64,000 bases of DNA, taken from positions 1 through 64,000 of the forward strand of contig JADCJE010000052.1 in assembly GCA_020247305.1 (NCBI GenBank), written 5' to 3'. Below the pieces are notes generated by a model. The model did no database searches, was not told where the DNA came from, and saw nothing but the letters and a program-made list of their open reading frames with translations. Below are positions 8,115 to 18,282 of this stretch, one piece after another (the stretch's first letter is position 1; each line of letters starts with the position of its first letter). Source of the stretch: Phycisphaerales bacterium (GTDB lineage Bacteria > Planctomycetota > UBA1135 > UBA2386). The translations under genes and the position numbers were made by a program.

Positions 8115-9389
8115 TCAGTCGACGCGCCGCGGCAGCCGCAGGCGCAACCGCAGGCGGGCGGCCACCGAGGCGTCCGGACGCGTCCAGTAGCGTAGTTCGG
8201 CATGGCCACCTGCCTCGACGATGGCCGGCGGCGGTTCGCGCAGCGCCAGAGGTTCGTTGGCGAGCGCTGCGCGCCAGCGCACGCAGTCCGCCGGGCGGCC
8301 CACCAAGACCTCGGGCGGACCGAGGTCGGCGCTGCCGGGCGACGTGGCGATCGCTTGCGGCGTTGCCGCAGGGCCGCGGGCCGTCGCCAACGGCGCCGCC
8401 GCGAGCTGTTCGAACGTGGCGATGCTGTCCGTCGGCACGCCCTCGCCCGGACCGGGTGCGCGCAGTTGCCTGTTCGCGCGCACCTCGCGGCGGATCCACC
8501 AACACGCCGACAAGGCGCCAACGGCAGCGAGGGCGAACCAGACGGCTTGCGATCTGCCCACGCCAGCGGCGTGCGCCGGACGCCACGCCGCGTCCGCGGC
8601 CTCGGCGCGAGGCGCAGACGGGCCGGAGCCACGAAACGAAGTGATCCCAGCGTCAGCGACTTGGTTCGACGGCGACGGCCTGCCAACCGGTGACGCCGCA
8701 GCGGTGGCGATCGGCGACGGTGCTTGTTCGAGCGCGGTCGACGGTGTTCCGCCGGTTTCTCCAGGTGCGCCAGAAGGGGCCGGCTCGGTGCTGCGCGCCG
8801 CGCCGGTCCCGGGCGCGATCGCGGTCCCCTTCGCCCCGGGCGGTGGCGCGCCGGCGGCTCCGGTCGGCCGCGCTGGTGGTTCCGTCGCACCGCCGATCCG
8901 CGCTGGCGGTGACGGCGTTCGCTCGCCTTCGCCGGGCTCCGCGCCAGCAGGCGGAATCACGCGGTCGAGCATGCCGTCGAGTTGCTTCGTCGCGCGGTCG
9001 AGGCCCTGCAGGAGCTCGTCCTCGAGCTCGCTTTGGCGCACGCGCTGTTGCTGCAGCGCTGCGTCGAGTTCGTCGAGCCGCGCCCGCAGTTGCCGAACCT
9101 CGGCAGCGCGCGCCGCGTCCGCCTCGCTGGCGAGCTTCTGGGTCCACGCCGCCAACTCGCGCTGCAACTCGGCTTGCCGCGCCTCGCTCGTGCGCTGCAT
9201 CTCCGCCAGCGCGACCAGCCGTGCGCGCAACGCCTCGCCGCCGACGGGCGACGTGTCGCGCGCCGGGAGCGCGAGGCGCATGGCGCGCAGTTCGGAGGCG
9301 ATCTCCGCCGAAGCCGACGAGGTCGATTCACCGCACGCGGCGAAGGCCAGCGCAATGGCGCCAAGGCACCGAGCCCGCCGAGCCGTCAC
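8115..9389 (-). CDS. Hypothetical coiled-coil lipoprotein with internal membrane helix
   Basis: 424 residues, not recognised. It has an N-terminal signal ending in a lipobox FAAC (Cys19), then a Gln/Glu/Arg/Leu-rich coiled coil (about residues 25-140), a long Pro/Ala/Gly/Ser linker (about 145-275), one strong hydrophobic helix (about 278-297, AVWFALAAVGALSACWW) and a C-terminal region rich in Ala, Pro and Arg. The GTG at 9389 overlaps the stop of the upstream gene (GTGA), so the pair is translationally coupled. A lipid anchor plus a second membrane span would place the coiled coil in the periplasm and the C-terminus in the cytoplasm. Function unknown. Confidence 0.65.
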   Translation of the reverse strand: MTARRARCLGAIALAFAACGESTSSASAEIASELRAMRLALPARDTSPVGGEALRARLVALAEMQRTSEARQAELQRELAAWTQKLASEADAARAAEVRQLRARLDELDAALQQQRVRQSELEDELLQGLDRATKQLDGMLDRVIPPAGAEPGEGERTPSPPARIGGATEPPARPTGAAGAPPPGAKGTAIAPGTGAARSTEPAPSGAPGETGGTPSTALEQAPSPIATAAASPVGRPSPSNQVADAGITSFRGSGPSAPRAEAADAAWRPAHAAGVGRSQAVWFALAAVGALSACWWIRREVRANRQLRAPGPGEGVPTDSIATFEQLAAAPLATARGPAATPQAIATSPGSADLGPPEVLVGRPADCVRWRAALANEPLALREPPPAIVEAGGHAELRYWTRPDASVAARLRLRLRLPRRVD

Positions 9390-10063
9390 GCGGGCAACTC
9401 CAACCACGCCGCATCCGGCGACGCGAGGCCGGCAGCGCGATCACGCCGGTGCGGGGCGAGGCCATCGCCGCACACGGCCAGATCGGCGACGTCGAAGACG
9501 AGGCCGCCGCGGCACGCGCGCAGGCCGGAGTGCGCAGCGAACGGAATCGCGGCCACTTCGTGCGGCACGCGGCCATCGTTGCGCACACGCACCGGCAGCA
9601 CCGCCTGCAACTGGCTCGCCGCGCGCGCCGGAAAGCGCGCGCACCACGGCGACATGGTGGCGAAGCCGTGCCCGGCCCCAGCGCGCCATTCGGCAGCCAG
9701 CGTCTCCGGGACGAAGGCATGCAGCGGCGTGACGCCACCATCGGCTCGACGCCACACCAGGGTCGGCACGAGCGGCGCGAGCACGTAGCCGCGCACGCGC
9801 GCGCCCGGCCCGACGACGACCGGATCCTGCGGCGTGATGGCGACGCGGGCCTCCGGCGCCCGCAACTCGAGCAGCAGTTCGCCGCCGCCGCCAAGGCCGA
9901 GATGAAGGCGCTCGGCGCGCCGACCATCCGACCAGACGAAGGCGAAGCCGCCGCGCACGCGCTCCAGCAGCGCCTCGCACGGACCGCAGCGCGCGCGCAC
10001 GAGTCCGCCGCGCTGCGGCAGCGGCAGGGGCATGCTAAGGCGCAGGGCCGGGGCGTCGTCCAT
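9386..10063 (-). CDS. DUF432-like protein
   Basis: 225 residues, no signal peptide or membrane helix. The middle and C-terminal text (PQDPVVVGPGARVRGYVLAP, then LPVRVRNDGRVPHEVAAIP and the following beta strands) is reminiscent of DUF432, a family known mainly from archaea; this assignment is from memory of the family pattern and is moderate at best. It is all-beta in appearance. The ATG at 10063 is chosen because the reading upstream of it (to 10144) is low-complexity and lacks a plausible ribosome site. It overlaps the coiled-coil lipoprotein gene by four bases, so the two probably work together. Confidence 0.6.
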   Translation of the reverse strand: MDDAPALRLSMPLPLPQRGGLVRARCGPCEALLERVRGGFAFVWSDGRRAERLHLGLGGGGELLLELRAPEARVAITPQDPVVVGPGARVRGYVLAPLVPTLVWRRADGGVTPLHAFVPETLAAEWRAGAGHGFATMSPWCARFPARAASQLQAVLPVRVRNDGRVPHEVAAIPFAAHSGLRACRGGLVFDVADLAVCGDGLAPHRRDRAAGLASPDAAWLELPA

Positions 10064-10181
10064 GGTGCGCTGCCAACCTACTGGCCTGACCGACTGCGCG
10101 GGAGGCCCGTCGCGCAGGAGCCATCCGCGGGTTTCTGCTTGCAAGTTCGGCGTCGGTCGCCATGATCGTTGCCCTCGACCC

Positions 10182-10258
10182 GGGCGTTTAGCTCAGTTGG
10201 CTAGAGCATCAGCTCGACAAGCTGAGGGTCGCAGGTTCGACTCCTGCAACGCCCACCA
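10182..10258 (+). tRNA. tRNA-Val (anticodon GAC), with C at position 33
   Basis: 77 bases including an encoded CCA. Acceptor GGGCGTT pairs with AACGCCC, T8 and A9 are present, D stem GCTC/GAGC, anticodon stem TCAGC/GCTGA, variable GGGTC, T stem GCAGG/CCTGC around TTCGACT, discriminator A. The seven-base anticodon loop reads TCGACAA, placing GAC at 34-36 (valine). Position 33, almost always U in tRNAs, is C here. Everything else is canonical. Confidence 0.93.
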
Positions 10259-10488
10259 TTTCTCTCGTCGCTCGTTGCTGGCGAAGTTCGCCGCGCGATG
10301 ACCGATATGGCGCCTGCCGCCGTCGAATCGAAGGGACGGGGCCTTTCTGACGTGCCCACGGCAGAAGAACCGAGATGGCGTCGTCGCGGCGGGCACAACA
10401 AGGCTGCGGCTGTCGAGTAGACAACGCCGCGGAAAACGTCGCCGCCGACAACGTCGCCTGCCGGGCGGCGGGGCCGGCCCACTCGTCG

Positions 10489-10638
10489 CTACGCCACGTT
10501 GGCGCGGCTCCGGCGCGACAGCACGCGGATGTGGTCGGCGTCAGTGATCCTGGCCGAACTACGGCCAATGGCACGCCCCAAACGCACGGCGAGGACGATG
10601 GCTACGAGACACCACAAACCGAGTGCGGGAATCCACAT
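10489..10638 (-). CDS. Small single-span membrane protein
   Basis: 49 residues, not recognised. It reads MWIPALGLWCLVAIVLAVRL followed by a basic, polar tail ending SRRSRANVA: one clear N-terminal membrane helix (residues 2-19) and a positively charged tail that should stay in the cytoplasm. The ATG at 10638 has GGAG six bases upstream; another in-frame ATG at 10659 lacks a site and is less likely. It lies alone between the tRNA and the aldehyde dehydrogenase gene. The AT-rich pocket at 10690-10725 is just upstream and could hold its promoter. Length is short, so moderate confidence. Confidence 0.45.
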   Translation of the reverse strand: MWIPALGLWCLVAIVLAVRLGRAIGRSSARITDADHIRVLSRRSRANVA

Positions 10639-10724
10639 GGCGTACTCCGTGGGGCCCATTCAGCGTAGCGCGGTTGCAACCCCTTCAAACCCCTCACTCT
10701 AAAACTATTCAGCAAGTGTGGAGA

Positions 10725-10740
10725 GTTGCCAAGGGGCAAC
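10725..10740. other. Perfect 6-bp hairpin beside an AT-rich pocket
   Basis: GTTGCC-AAGG-GGCAAC forms a six-pair stem with a four-base loop. It adjoins about 35 bases (10690-10724) that are much richer in A and T than anything nearby, including CTCTAAAACTATTCAGCA. This 276-bp gap (10639-10914) otherwise shows no gene. It could be a terminator for the aldehyde dehydrogenase gene, part of a promoter for the small membrane protein, or a small structured RNA; the sequence does not decide. Confidence 0.3.
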
Positions 10741-10914
10741 GGTGCTACCGGATTTCTGGCGCGGCCCCAGCCGTCTGCATGGCAGCACGCGGATCGCCGC
10801 ACGCCCCACCCGGGATGCGGCCGCGCCGACCGTTGTCGCGAATGCGTAGACACGCTCCGCCGATCGTGCCCAAGGCGCCCTGTGCCGACTCGCCCCGCGA
10901 GCCACCGTCCTTGG

Positions 10915-12459
<1,545 letters not shown>

Positions 12460-12715
12460 CGGGGCGCGGACGATAGCTGCGGCAGGCGGGCGATGCACGC
12501 CGAGCGCCCGCACCGACCGTCGAAGGACGTGGCGTGGCGCAGGCACGCGCCGCGCTCGCCACCGCGGCGCGCGAGGTGCCGGCACGGCGCCAGCGACCCG
12601 CCTTGCAAGCCGACGAAGCAGCGGGGGTCCGAACCCGTCGCGCTCGCGGTGAGAGGGCGCTGCGCGGCCGCGCCCCTGCAATCGCTGAACCGGTTCACCG
12701 GCAGGGCGAGCCGGC

Positions 12716-14395
12716 TCAGAGCGTCAGCGTCAGCAACTTGCTGTCGCCGACGCACGCCGCAGCGCCGGCGGGTGTCTGGCTCAGGAAGCTCCACCAGATC
12801 GGCAGGCCGGCCAGGAACGTCAGGGCCGCCGGCGGGATCGTCAAGACGGCGGCGGCGCGGCCCTGCGCATCGAGGTTGCCGAGTCCGTTCCAGAGCAACG
12901 GGCCGTTGGGGTCGCCCGCGAGCAGCGTCGTGACGCCGTCGACGTTGAGGGGCACCTGGAAGCCCGGCTGCCATGTGAACCCGGGGCTCGTGCCGCTGAT
13001 CGACGCGAGCGCGAGGTAGACGTTGCCGGCGCCTGCCGGGCCGACGTCGATCTGGATCTGTGCCTGACCGCCAGTCGTCGTACTGATGCTGTTCGGCGTC
13101 ACTGCGATCGGCGAACCCGCAGTGTAGCGGCGGCGCGTCATCGCGACCTGGCCCTGCGCATCGCGCGCCTGCATCGTCGCCACGAACGTGCCGGGATTGC
13201 GCGCCAATCGCGTCGCCGGCGCATTCGGCTGCCACAGGGTGTCGAACAGACGATCGCCGTCGTAGTCGAAGCGCACCTGCAACGTGCCGGCAGCCTGGTC
13301 GCTGTCGATCGTGAGCGCCGGATCGAACGTGCCGCTGAGACGCGGCGAACTGGCCGTGAACGAGGGGCGCGGCCAATTGCAGCCGGGCACAGCGTACTGC
13401 GCCATCTTGGTCCACCAGGACGGGTTGGTGACGAGGAACTGGTAGCGGAACGACTGGTAGCCGTTGCCGCCGCCGAGCAGAGCGCCGGTGATCGAGGCCT
13501 CGATCGTCGAAGTCGTCGTCGTCTCGCCTTCGCCCGTGTAGGTCTTGATGGTCGGCTGCACGCGCCGGGTCGGGAATCCGGCCGCCGTGCACGCTTGGCG
13601 CGCGTACTCAGCCGTCTTGCGCACGTATGCCTGGTGCCGCGCGTACGTGTTGTAGATCGAACCGTCGGCGGTGTACGCCATCGGCATCAGGACGTCACAG
13701 TGCTGGGCGAACTGCTGCCAGTTCTGGCCGTACTGCGAAGCCAGCGAGTTCGTGACCGAGGTGTACGAGTTGAAGTTGCCGTCGTACGTCGGGCCGTCGA
13801 AGGTGAAGCGGCTGGCGACGAGGTATGCATGCAACGACAGGCTGCCGATGCGCTGCCGCACGTCGACCAGGAAGTTGGTGACGTTGGCCGCGTTGACGTT
13901 GGTGCCGCCGACGTAACGGACGTAGTCGAGGGCGATGCCGTCGAGGTCGTAGACCGGTTGGCCGCTGGCCGTGTACGCGTCGACGAAGTAGTCGATGACG
14001 TTCAGCAGGTACTGCTTGTGCGCGGCGTTGTCAGGTTGGACCGTGTCGGCGAAGCACTTCAGCACCGCGACGACGCGGATGTTGGCGTTGTGGCAGGCGG
14101 TGACGAGGTTCTGCAGGTGGATGCCGGCGCCGGTCGAGCGCACGGCCCCCCACGCCGGATTCCAGTCGCCGGCGCTGTCGGTCACCCACAGGTCGCCGGT
14201 CGACGGCCCGGTCGCGCGAAACGCGCTGACGTAGAGCGTGTCGATGCCATACGTCTGGCAGTTGGTGACGATCTCGGGGATCCGGCCGTCCATGTTGCCC
14301 ACGAGGAACGGGAAGACGCCGACTGCGACGTCGGTCGACGGCGTCTGGGCGCCGACCACGGCGGCGAACGCGAAGCAAGCAAGCCAGCGATGCAT
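12716..14395 (-). CDS. Secreted glycoside-hydrolase-like protein (GHL10-type) with C-terminal beta domain
   Basis: 559 residues. A signal peptide (MHRWLACFAFAAVVGAQ) is followed by a TIM-barrel-like domain (about residues 25-340). DLDGIALDYVRYVGG and the later VLMPMAYTADGS match the pattern of putative glycosidases of the GHL10/DUF4015 type, in which Asp residues at strand ends are proposed catalytic residues. A linker and then a beta-rich C-terminal domain (about 440-559, from IAVTPNSIST through GLPIWWSFLSQTPAGAA) follow; the same kind of ending occurs in other secreted proteins of this window. Exported, substrate unknown. It is transcribed away from the next secreted protein gene across a 103-bp gap. 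Confidence 0.72.
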   Translation of the reverse strand: MHRWLACFAFAAVVGAQTPSTDVAVGVFPFLVGNMDGRIPEIVTNCQTYGIDTLYVSAFRATGPSTGDLWVTDSAGDWNPAWGAVRSTGAGIHLQNLVTACHNANIRVVAVLKCFADTVQPDNAAHKQYLLNVIDYFVDAYTASGQPVYDLDGIALDYVRYVGGTNVNAANVTNFLVDVRQRIGSLSLHAYLVASRFTFDGPTYDGNFNSYTSVTNSLASQYGQNWQQFAQHCDVLMPMAYTADGSIYNTYARHQAYVRKTAEYARQACTAAGFPTRRVQPTIKTYTGEGETTTTSTIEASITGALLGGGNGYQSFRYQFLVTNPSWWTKMAQYAVPGCNWPRPSFTASSPRLSGTFDPALTIDSDQAAGTLQVRFDYDGDRLFDTLWQPNAPATRLARNPGTFVATMQARDAQGQVAMTRRRYTAGSPIAVTPNSISTTTGGQAQIQIDVGPAGAGNVYLALASISGTSPGFTWQPGFQVPLNVDGVTTLLAGDPNGPLLWNGLGNLDAQGRAAAVLTIPPAALTFLAGLPIWWSFLSQTPAGAAACVGDSKLLTLTL

Positions 14396-14498
14396 GATGG
14401 AGAAGGATGCCACACGCCTGCGCGAGTGCAATGCGGGGCGCCGCATGCGCTCGGCGCCACCGCGGCGCGTGCCGGTGGGTATCCTTCACGGCCGACCA

Positions 14499-16067
14499 AT
14501 GACCATGCCCAGACTCACCTTCCTGTTCGCGGCCGCTGCTGCGCTCGCCGCACCTGCCGCGGCGCAGATCCAGTTCGCGGTCTTCAACGGCCGCTTTCCC
14601 TTCACCGGACTCGACGCCGCCAACGAGCGACCCGGCGGCGCGATCAACCGCTTCGAGGAGTTCGACCTGAACTTCGTGCTGCCTGCTACCGGCGCGCCGG
14701 CGCGGCCGCTGCTGCCGGCGACGACGCTGCAGACCTACCTCGGCGACGGCAACAACGACGGCAACTTCCTCAAGTTCCGCAACTGGAAGACGTACTTCCA
14801 GGCGATCAACCTCGGCGGCCTGTTCATCAAGGCCGCGGACCGCGGCTCGGTCACGTGGGACAAGGTGTTCTTCACCGTCCGTCGCAACGGCACGGCGACC
14901 GGCACCGGCGCGGTCGGCACGCTGCAAGTCGAGGTCCTGACCGGCAACGGCACGGCGCCGGTGACGCTGGTGCCCGGCGACTTCGTACGGCTCAAGCCCA
15001 ACGGCAACGCCGAGTTCTTCCTGCGCCAATCGCAGATCGTCGTCGCGGTAGGCAACCAGAGCGGCGCGGCGACCATCGGCGCCGGCGCGCTGCTGCAGGG
15101 CGCCAACGGCGATCTGTACTACGCCCCGAGCGACGGTAGCCACTGGGTCAACGGCAACCAGACGGGCTCCACCGTCGCCTACGACGGCGCCATCCTGAAG
15201 ATCGACGCCGCCAACATCACCTACGACGCCGCCGGCAACGTCGCCGCACTGGCGCCGAACTCGGCCCGCATCCTGATCAACGAGATCACCACGTCGCCGA
15301 ACATCCGCGCGATGGTGGGCAACAGCGGCGCCGTCGATCGCTTCGGCGCGGCGCTCGTCGGTCCGGTGTTCAGCTACGGCAAGACGGTCGGGTTGGCATT
15401 CGATCCCAACGGCGGCTCGTTCGTGCCGGCCCTGCCGGACGCAGCCGGCAACCTGACGCCCGAACCAAATCTGATCTGGGCGAGCGATGCCGGCGCGTAC
15501 GGCGGCACGCTGTTCTCGACGGCCAACGGCGGCAGCATCGCAGTGATCAACGGCGTGGCCTGCGGCAGCAACCAGGTCGGCGTCGCCGCGAACGGCTCGT
15601 GGCTCGGTGTCGCGCAGGACGCAGCCAACTTCCAGCCCACGCTGATGGGGTTCACCTTGTGCGACATCGTCGCGCCGCAGCCGCTGCTCGTCGACCAGAA
15701 CAACTTCGGCGGCCTGCCGCCGGTGGCGACGCAGGCGACCTGGGACATCGACCTGTTCGGCACGGCGGGCACGCCGGCGTTCGTCTTCCTGTCGCTCGGC
15801 CCGACGACGGCCGGCACGGCGCCCGCGTCGGTGCCTGCTGCCTTCGTGCCGCTCGGGTTCACGCCCGGCTCCTGGAACGACGTGTTCCTGCTCAGTGGCC
15901 TGTTCGACCTCAGCGCCACGGTGCTGGGACCGTTCGGTTACGGCACGGTCAGCGTGCCCAACCCCAACCCGGGCGGCTTCACCGGCTTCACGCTGATGGT
16001 GCAGGGCGTCGCCCTCCAGCCGGGCGGACTCGAGCTCAGCTCGCCGATGCTCGTGCAGTTGCAATGA
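14499..16067 (+). CDS. Hypothetical secreted protein
   Basis: 522 residues, not recognised. The N-terminus is a clear signal peptide (PRLTFLFAAAAALAAPAAAQ). The mature part is Asn/Gly/Thr rich and beta-like throughout, with an N-terminal QFAVFNGRFPFTGLDAANE segment, and ends with a domain (about residues 400-522) of the same beta-rich type seen at the ends of other exported proteins here. Either of two ATGs (14499, 14505) would do; the first is given. Its divergent neighbour is the glycosidase-like gene, and both may share the 14396-14498 promoter gap. No catalytic motif is visible. Confidence 0.7.
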   Translation: MTMPRLTFLFAAAAALAAPAAAQIQFAVFNGRFPFTGLDAANERPGGAINRFEEFDLNFVLPATGAPARPLLPATTLQTYLGDGNNDGNFLKFRNWKTYFQAINLGGLFIKAADRGSVTWDKVFFTVRRNGTATGTGAVGTLQVEVLTGNGTAPVTLVPGDFVRLKPNGNAEFFLRQSQIVVAVGNQSGAATIGAGALLQGANGDLYYAPSDGSHWVNGNQTGSTVAYDGAILKIDAANITYDAAGNVAALAPNSARILINEITTSPNIRAMVGNSGAVDRFGAALVGPVFSYGKTVGLAFDPNGGSFVPALPDAAGNLTPEPNLIWASDAGAYGGTLFSTANGGSIAVINGVACGSNQVGVAANGSWLGVAQDAANFQPTLMGFTLCDIVAPQPLLVDQNNFGGLPPVATQATWDIDLFGTAGTPAFVFLSLGPTTAGTAPASVPAAFVPLGFTPGSWNDVFLLSGLFDLSATVLGPFGYGTVSVPNPNPGGFTGFTLMVQGVALQPGGLELSSPMLVQLQ

Positions 16068-16139
16068 TCGAAGCCGCGGCCGCGACGCTGGCCGCGCGGA
16101 TCGATCCGCGAGCTGGCTGGCGGCCGCGTTCCCGGCCGA

Positions 16140-17042
16140 TCACGCGCCGCTGACGAACTGCTGCAGTTCGTGGAAGCGGCGCTCGACCGTCTCGCGGTCG
16201 GCGGCGGCGAGGCGATCGACGCCGAAGCCCTCGACCGTGAGGCTCGCGGTGACGGTGCCGTAGGCCACTGCGCGCTTCATGTTCCAGAGGCTGATCGAGT
16301 CGCAGTTGGCCAGGTACCCCATGAAGCCGCCGGCAAAGCTGTCGCCAGCGCCGGTCGGGTCGACCACGGTCTCGGTCGGATACGCCGGCAGCGCGTAGTG
16401 GAAGAAGTTCGAGAACACGAAGCAACCGTGCTCACCCTTCTTGACGATGACCAGCTTCGGCCCCATCGCCAGCGCGGCGCGACCGGCCTGGATGAGGTTG
16501 CTCTTGCCGGTCAACTGCTTGACCTCGCCGTCGTTGACGATGAGGCCGTCGATGCGCGGCAGCAGCCCGAGCAGGCCGTCGCGGTGGTGCTCGATCCACA
16601 GGTCCATGGTGTCGGCGACGCAGAACCGCGGCGCCTTCATCTGGTCGAGCACGCTCGCCTGGGTGGCCGGCGCGCCGTTGGCCAGGAAGACGAAGGGCGT
16701 GTCGCGATACGCCGCCGGCACCTTCGGCTTGAAGTCGCCGAACGTGTTCAACTGCACGTCGAGCGTCTGACGCGAGTTCATGTCCGACGCGTAGCGGCCG
16801 TGCCAGCGGAACGTCTTGCCGGCCTTGGTCTCGACGCCCGCGAGATCGACGCCCTTGTCCTTCAGCATCTTGCGGTGCTTGGTCGGGAAGTCCTTGCCGA
16901 CGACGCTGACGAGACGGACCGGCGTGAACAGGCGTGCGGCGAGGCTGAAGTAGGTCGACGATCCACCGAGGCAATCGACGGCGTTGCCGTGCGGGGTCTC
17001 GATGGTGTCGAACGCCGTGGAACCGACGACGAGGAGGCTCAT
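16140..17042 (-). CDS. PfkB-family sugar kinase
   Basis: 300 residues, ribokinase/PfkB fold. The N-terminal glycine pair (CLGGSSTYFSLAA near residue 25) forms the substrate lid region and the C-terminal DPTGAGDSFAGGFMGYL (near 230) is the ATP/anion-hole signature with the catalytic Asp. The substrate is a sugar or nucleoside that cannot be named from sequence. It is the last gene of a five-gene minus operon that runs from 21207; only 28 bases separate it from the membrane protein gene upstream. Confidence 0.88.
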   Translation of the reverse strand: MSLLVVGSTAFDTIETPHGNAVDCLGGSSTYFSLAARLFTPVRLVSVVGKDFPTKHRKMLKDKGVDLAGVETKAGKTFRWHGRYASDMNSRQTLDVQLNTFGDFKPKVPAAYRDTPFVFLANGAPATQASVLDQMKAPRFCVADTMDLWIEHHRDGLLGLLPRIDGLIVNDGEVKQLTGKSNLIQAGRAALAMGPKLVIVKKGEHGCFVFSNFFHYALPAYPTETVVDPTGAGDSFAGGFMGYLANCDSISLWNMKRAVAYGTVTASLTVEGFGVDRLAAADRETVERRFHELQQFVSGA

Positions 17043-17070
17043 GGGGCGCGGCAGGCTAGCCGCACCGCCG

Positions 17071-18282
17071 TCACTCCGCCACGCCGGCGTCGGAACGCTC
17101 GCGCTCGACCTCGCGCGCGACCTCGTCGCGGGTGACGCGGTCCTTCTCGAAGAACAGGAACACGCCGCCGAGCAACGACCAGAACGTCAGGTGCAGGCGG
17201 TACAGCACCGACAACGCCACCCCGCGCGTGCCCATCGTCTCGGCGGCGGCATTCGGCGCCATGCCGGCGAGGTGCTCGGCGCCGTACGTCGCGAACAGTC
17301 CCTTGTAGAGGGCCTCGCCGAAGCCCCAGCCATTGGGCGCGATGGGGATCGCCGACAGGATGTTGATGACCGGGACGATCACGAAGTACTCGAACGTCGG
17401 CATGCCGACGCCGAGCGAGTGCCCGATCAGGACCACGCTGCCCACGGACACGACGTGGTTCACGACGCCGACGAGCAGGCTCGCGGCGATGACGAACTTG
17501 TGGTCGCGGTAGAAGAAGACCGCCTGGTCGACGAGCTTGAGCACGTTGCCCAGGCGTTGCGGCAGGCGGTCGAGCAGCCACTTCAGGCGCACGAGGTTGC
17601 GCAGACGCTTGCTGAACGCGACCGCGCCGAGCAAGGCGACGCCGGCGATCACCAACCAGATCCAGACGGCCAGGTCGGCGAAGTCGTCGAGCGCGAACAG
17701 CACGACGATCGCGGCGAGGATCGCCAGCGAGCCGAGGCCGAGCACCCGGTCGACGATCACCGAGACGAGCACGGGCACGCGATGGCCCGGGCAGCGCTTC
17801 ATGGTGTAGAGCGCCTTGACCACGTCGCCGCCGGTGTTGCCCGGCATCACCGTGTTGAAGAAGATCCCGATCCAGGTGAACCGCAGCGTCTCCAGCAGCG
17901 AGACGCCGGTGCCGTTGACGCGCAACAGCCACCACCAGCGCGTGCCGGCGATCAGCGCGGTGAGGAAGTAGCACAACGCACCGGCGGCGAAGAGCAACGG
18001 ATCGAGATTGCGCCAGTACGTCAGGAACCCCGGAGCGACCGACAGCGACGATCCGTCTGCCTGTGCACCGAGCCGGGCTTCGAGCACGGCGGCCTCGCCC
18101 GGGACGCGGTACCGCAGAGGCGTCGCCTGCCAGGAACCGACGATGTCCACTTCGCGCTCGACGGCCACGACTTCGCCGCGGCGCTCGACGAGGCGATCGA
18201 CGAACGGGATCTGGCGGAAGACGAACCAGAACAGCCCGACGACCACAGCCAGCTTGAGGACCGCGACGGCGGCGCGCTTCAT
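17071..18282 (-). CDS. Flippase-like membrane protein (LPG-synthase TM / UPF0104 family)
   Basis: 403 residues with several hydrophobic helices. The block GTRWWWLLRVNGTGVSLLET, then IGIFFNTVMPGNTGGDVVKA and VLVSVIVDRVLGL are hallmarks of the lysylphosphatidylglycerol-synthase transmembrane (UPF0104/DUF2156-less) family, proposed to move or modify lipids in the inner membrane. A hydrophobic N-terminal helix is followed by a roughly 60-residue insert before the core. The start at 18282 overlaps the DUF366 stop in ATGA; a GTG six bases upstream is an alternative. Function is by family only. Confidence 0.82.
   Translation of the reverse strand: MKRAAVAVLKLAVVVGLFWFVFRQIPFVDRLVERRGEVVAVEREVDIVGSWQATPLRYRVPGEAAVLEARLGAQADGSSLSVAPGFLTYWRNLDPLLFAAGALCYFLTALIAGTRWWWLLRVNGTGVSLLETLRFTWIGIFFNTVMPGNTGGDVVKALYTMKRCPGHRVPVLVSVIVDRVLGLGSLAILAAIVVLFALDDFADLAVWIWLVIAGVALLGAVAFSKRLRNLVRLKWLLDRLPQRLGNVLKLVDQAVFFYRDHKFVIAASLLVGVVNHVVSVGSVVLIGHSLGVGMPTFEYFVIVPVINILSAIPIAPNGWGFGEALYKGLFATYGAEHLAGMAPNAAAETMGTRGVALSVLYRLHLTFWSLLGGVFLFFEKDRVTRDEVAREVERERSDAGVAE

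Noticed and set aside
6094-8586. An 830-codon open minus reading covering uppP and more
   Set aside because: Only the last 279 codons are uppP. The rest is the wrong frame of the alanine dehydrogenase gene; the two genes overlap by four bases in different frames.
10193-10574. Short minus readings with text such as WWALQESNLRPSACRADA
   Set aside because: These are translations across the reverse strand of the tRNA gene and its flank, a familiar artefact next to tRNAs.
10639-10914. Possible integration site next to the tRNA
   Set aside because: No direct repeat of the tRNA 3' end is visible in this gap and there is no integrase or change in gene content nearby.
16095-16110. Perfect 16-bp palindrome CGCGGATCGATCCGCG between convergent genes
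   Set aside because: It has no loop and no T-run and such palindromes are expected by chance in a 70% GC sequence; not enough to call a terminator or operator.
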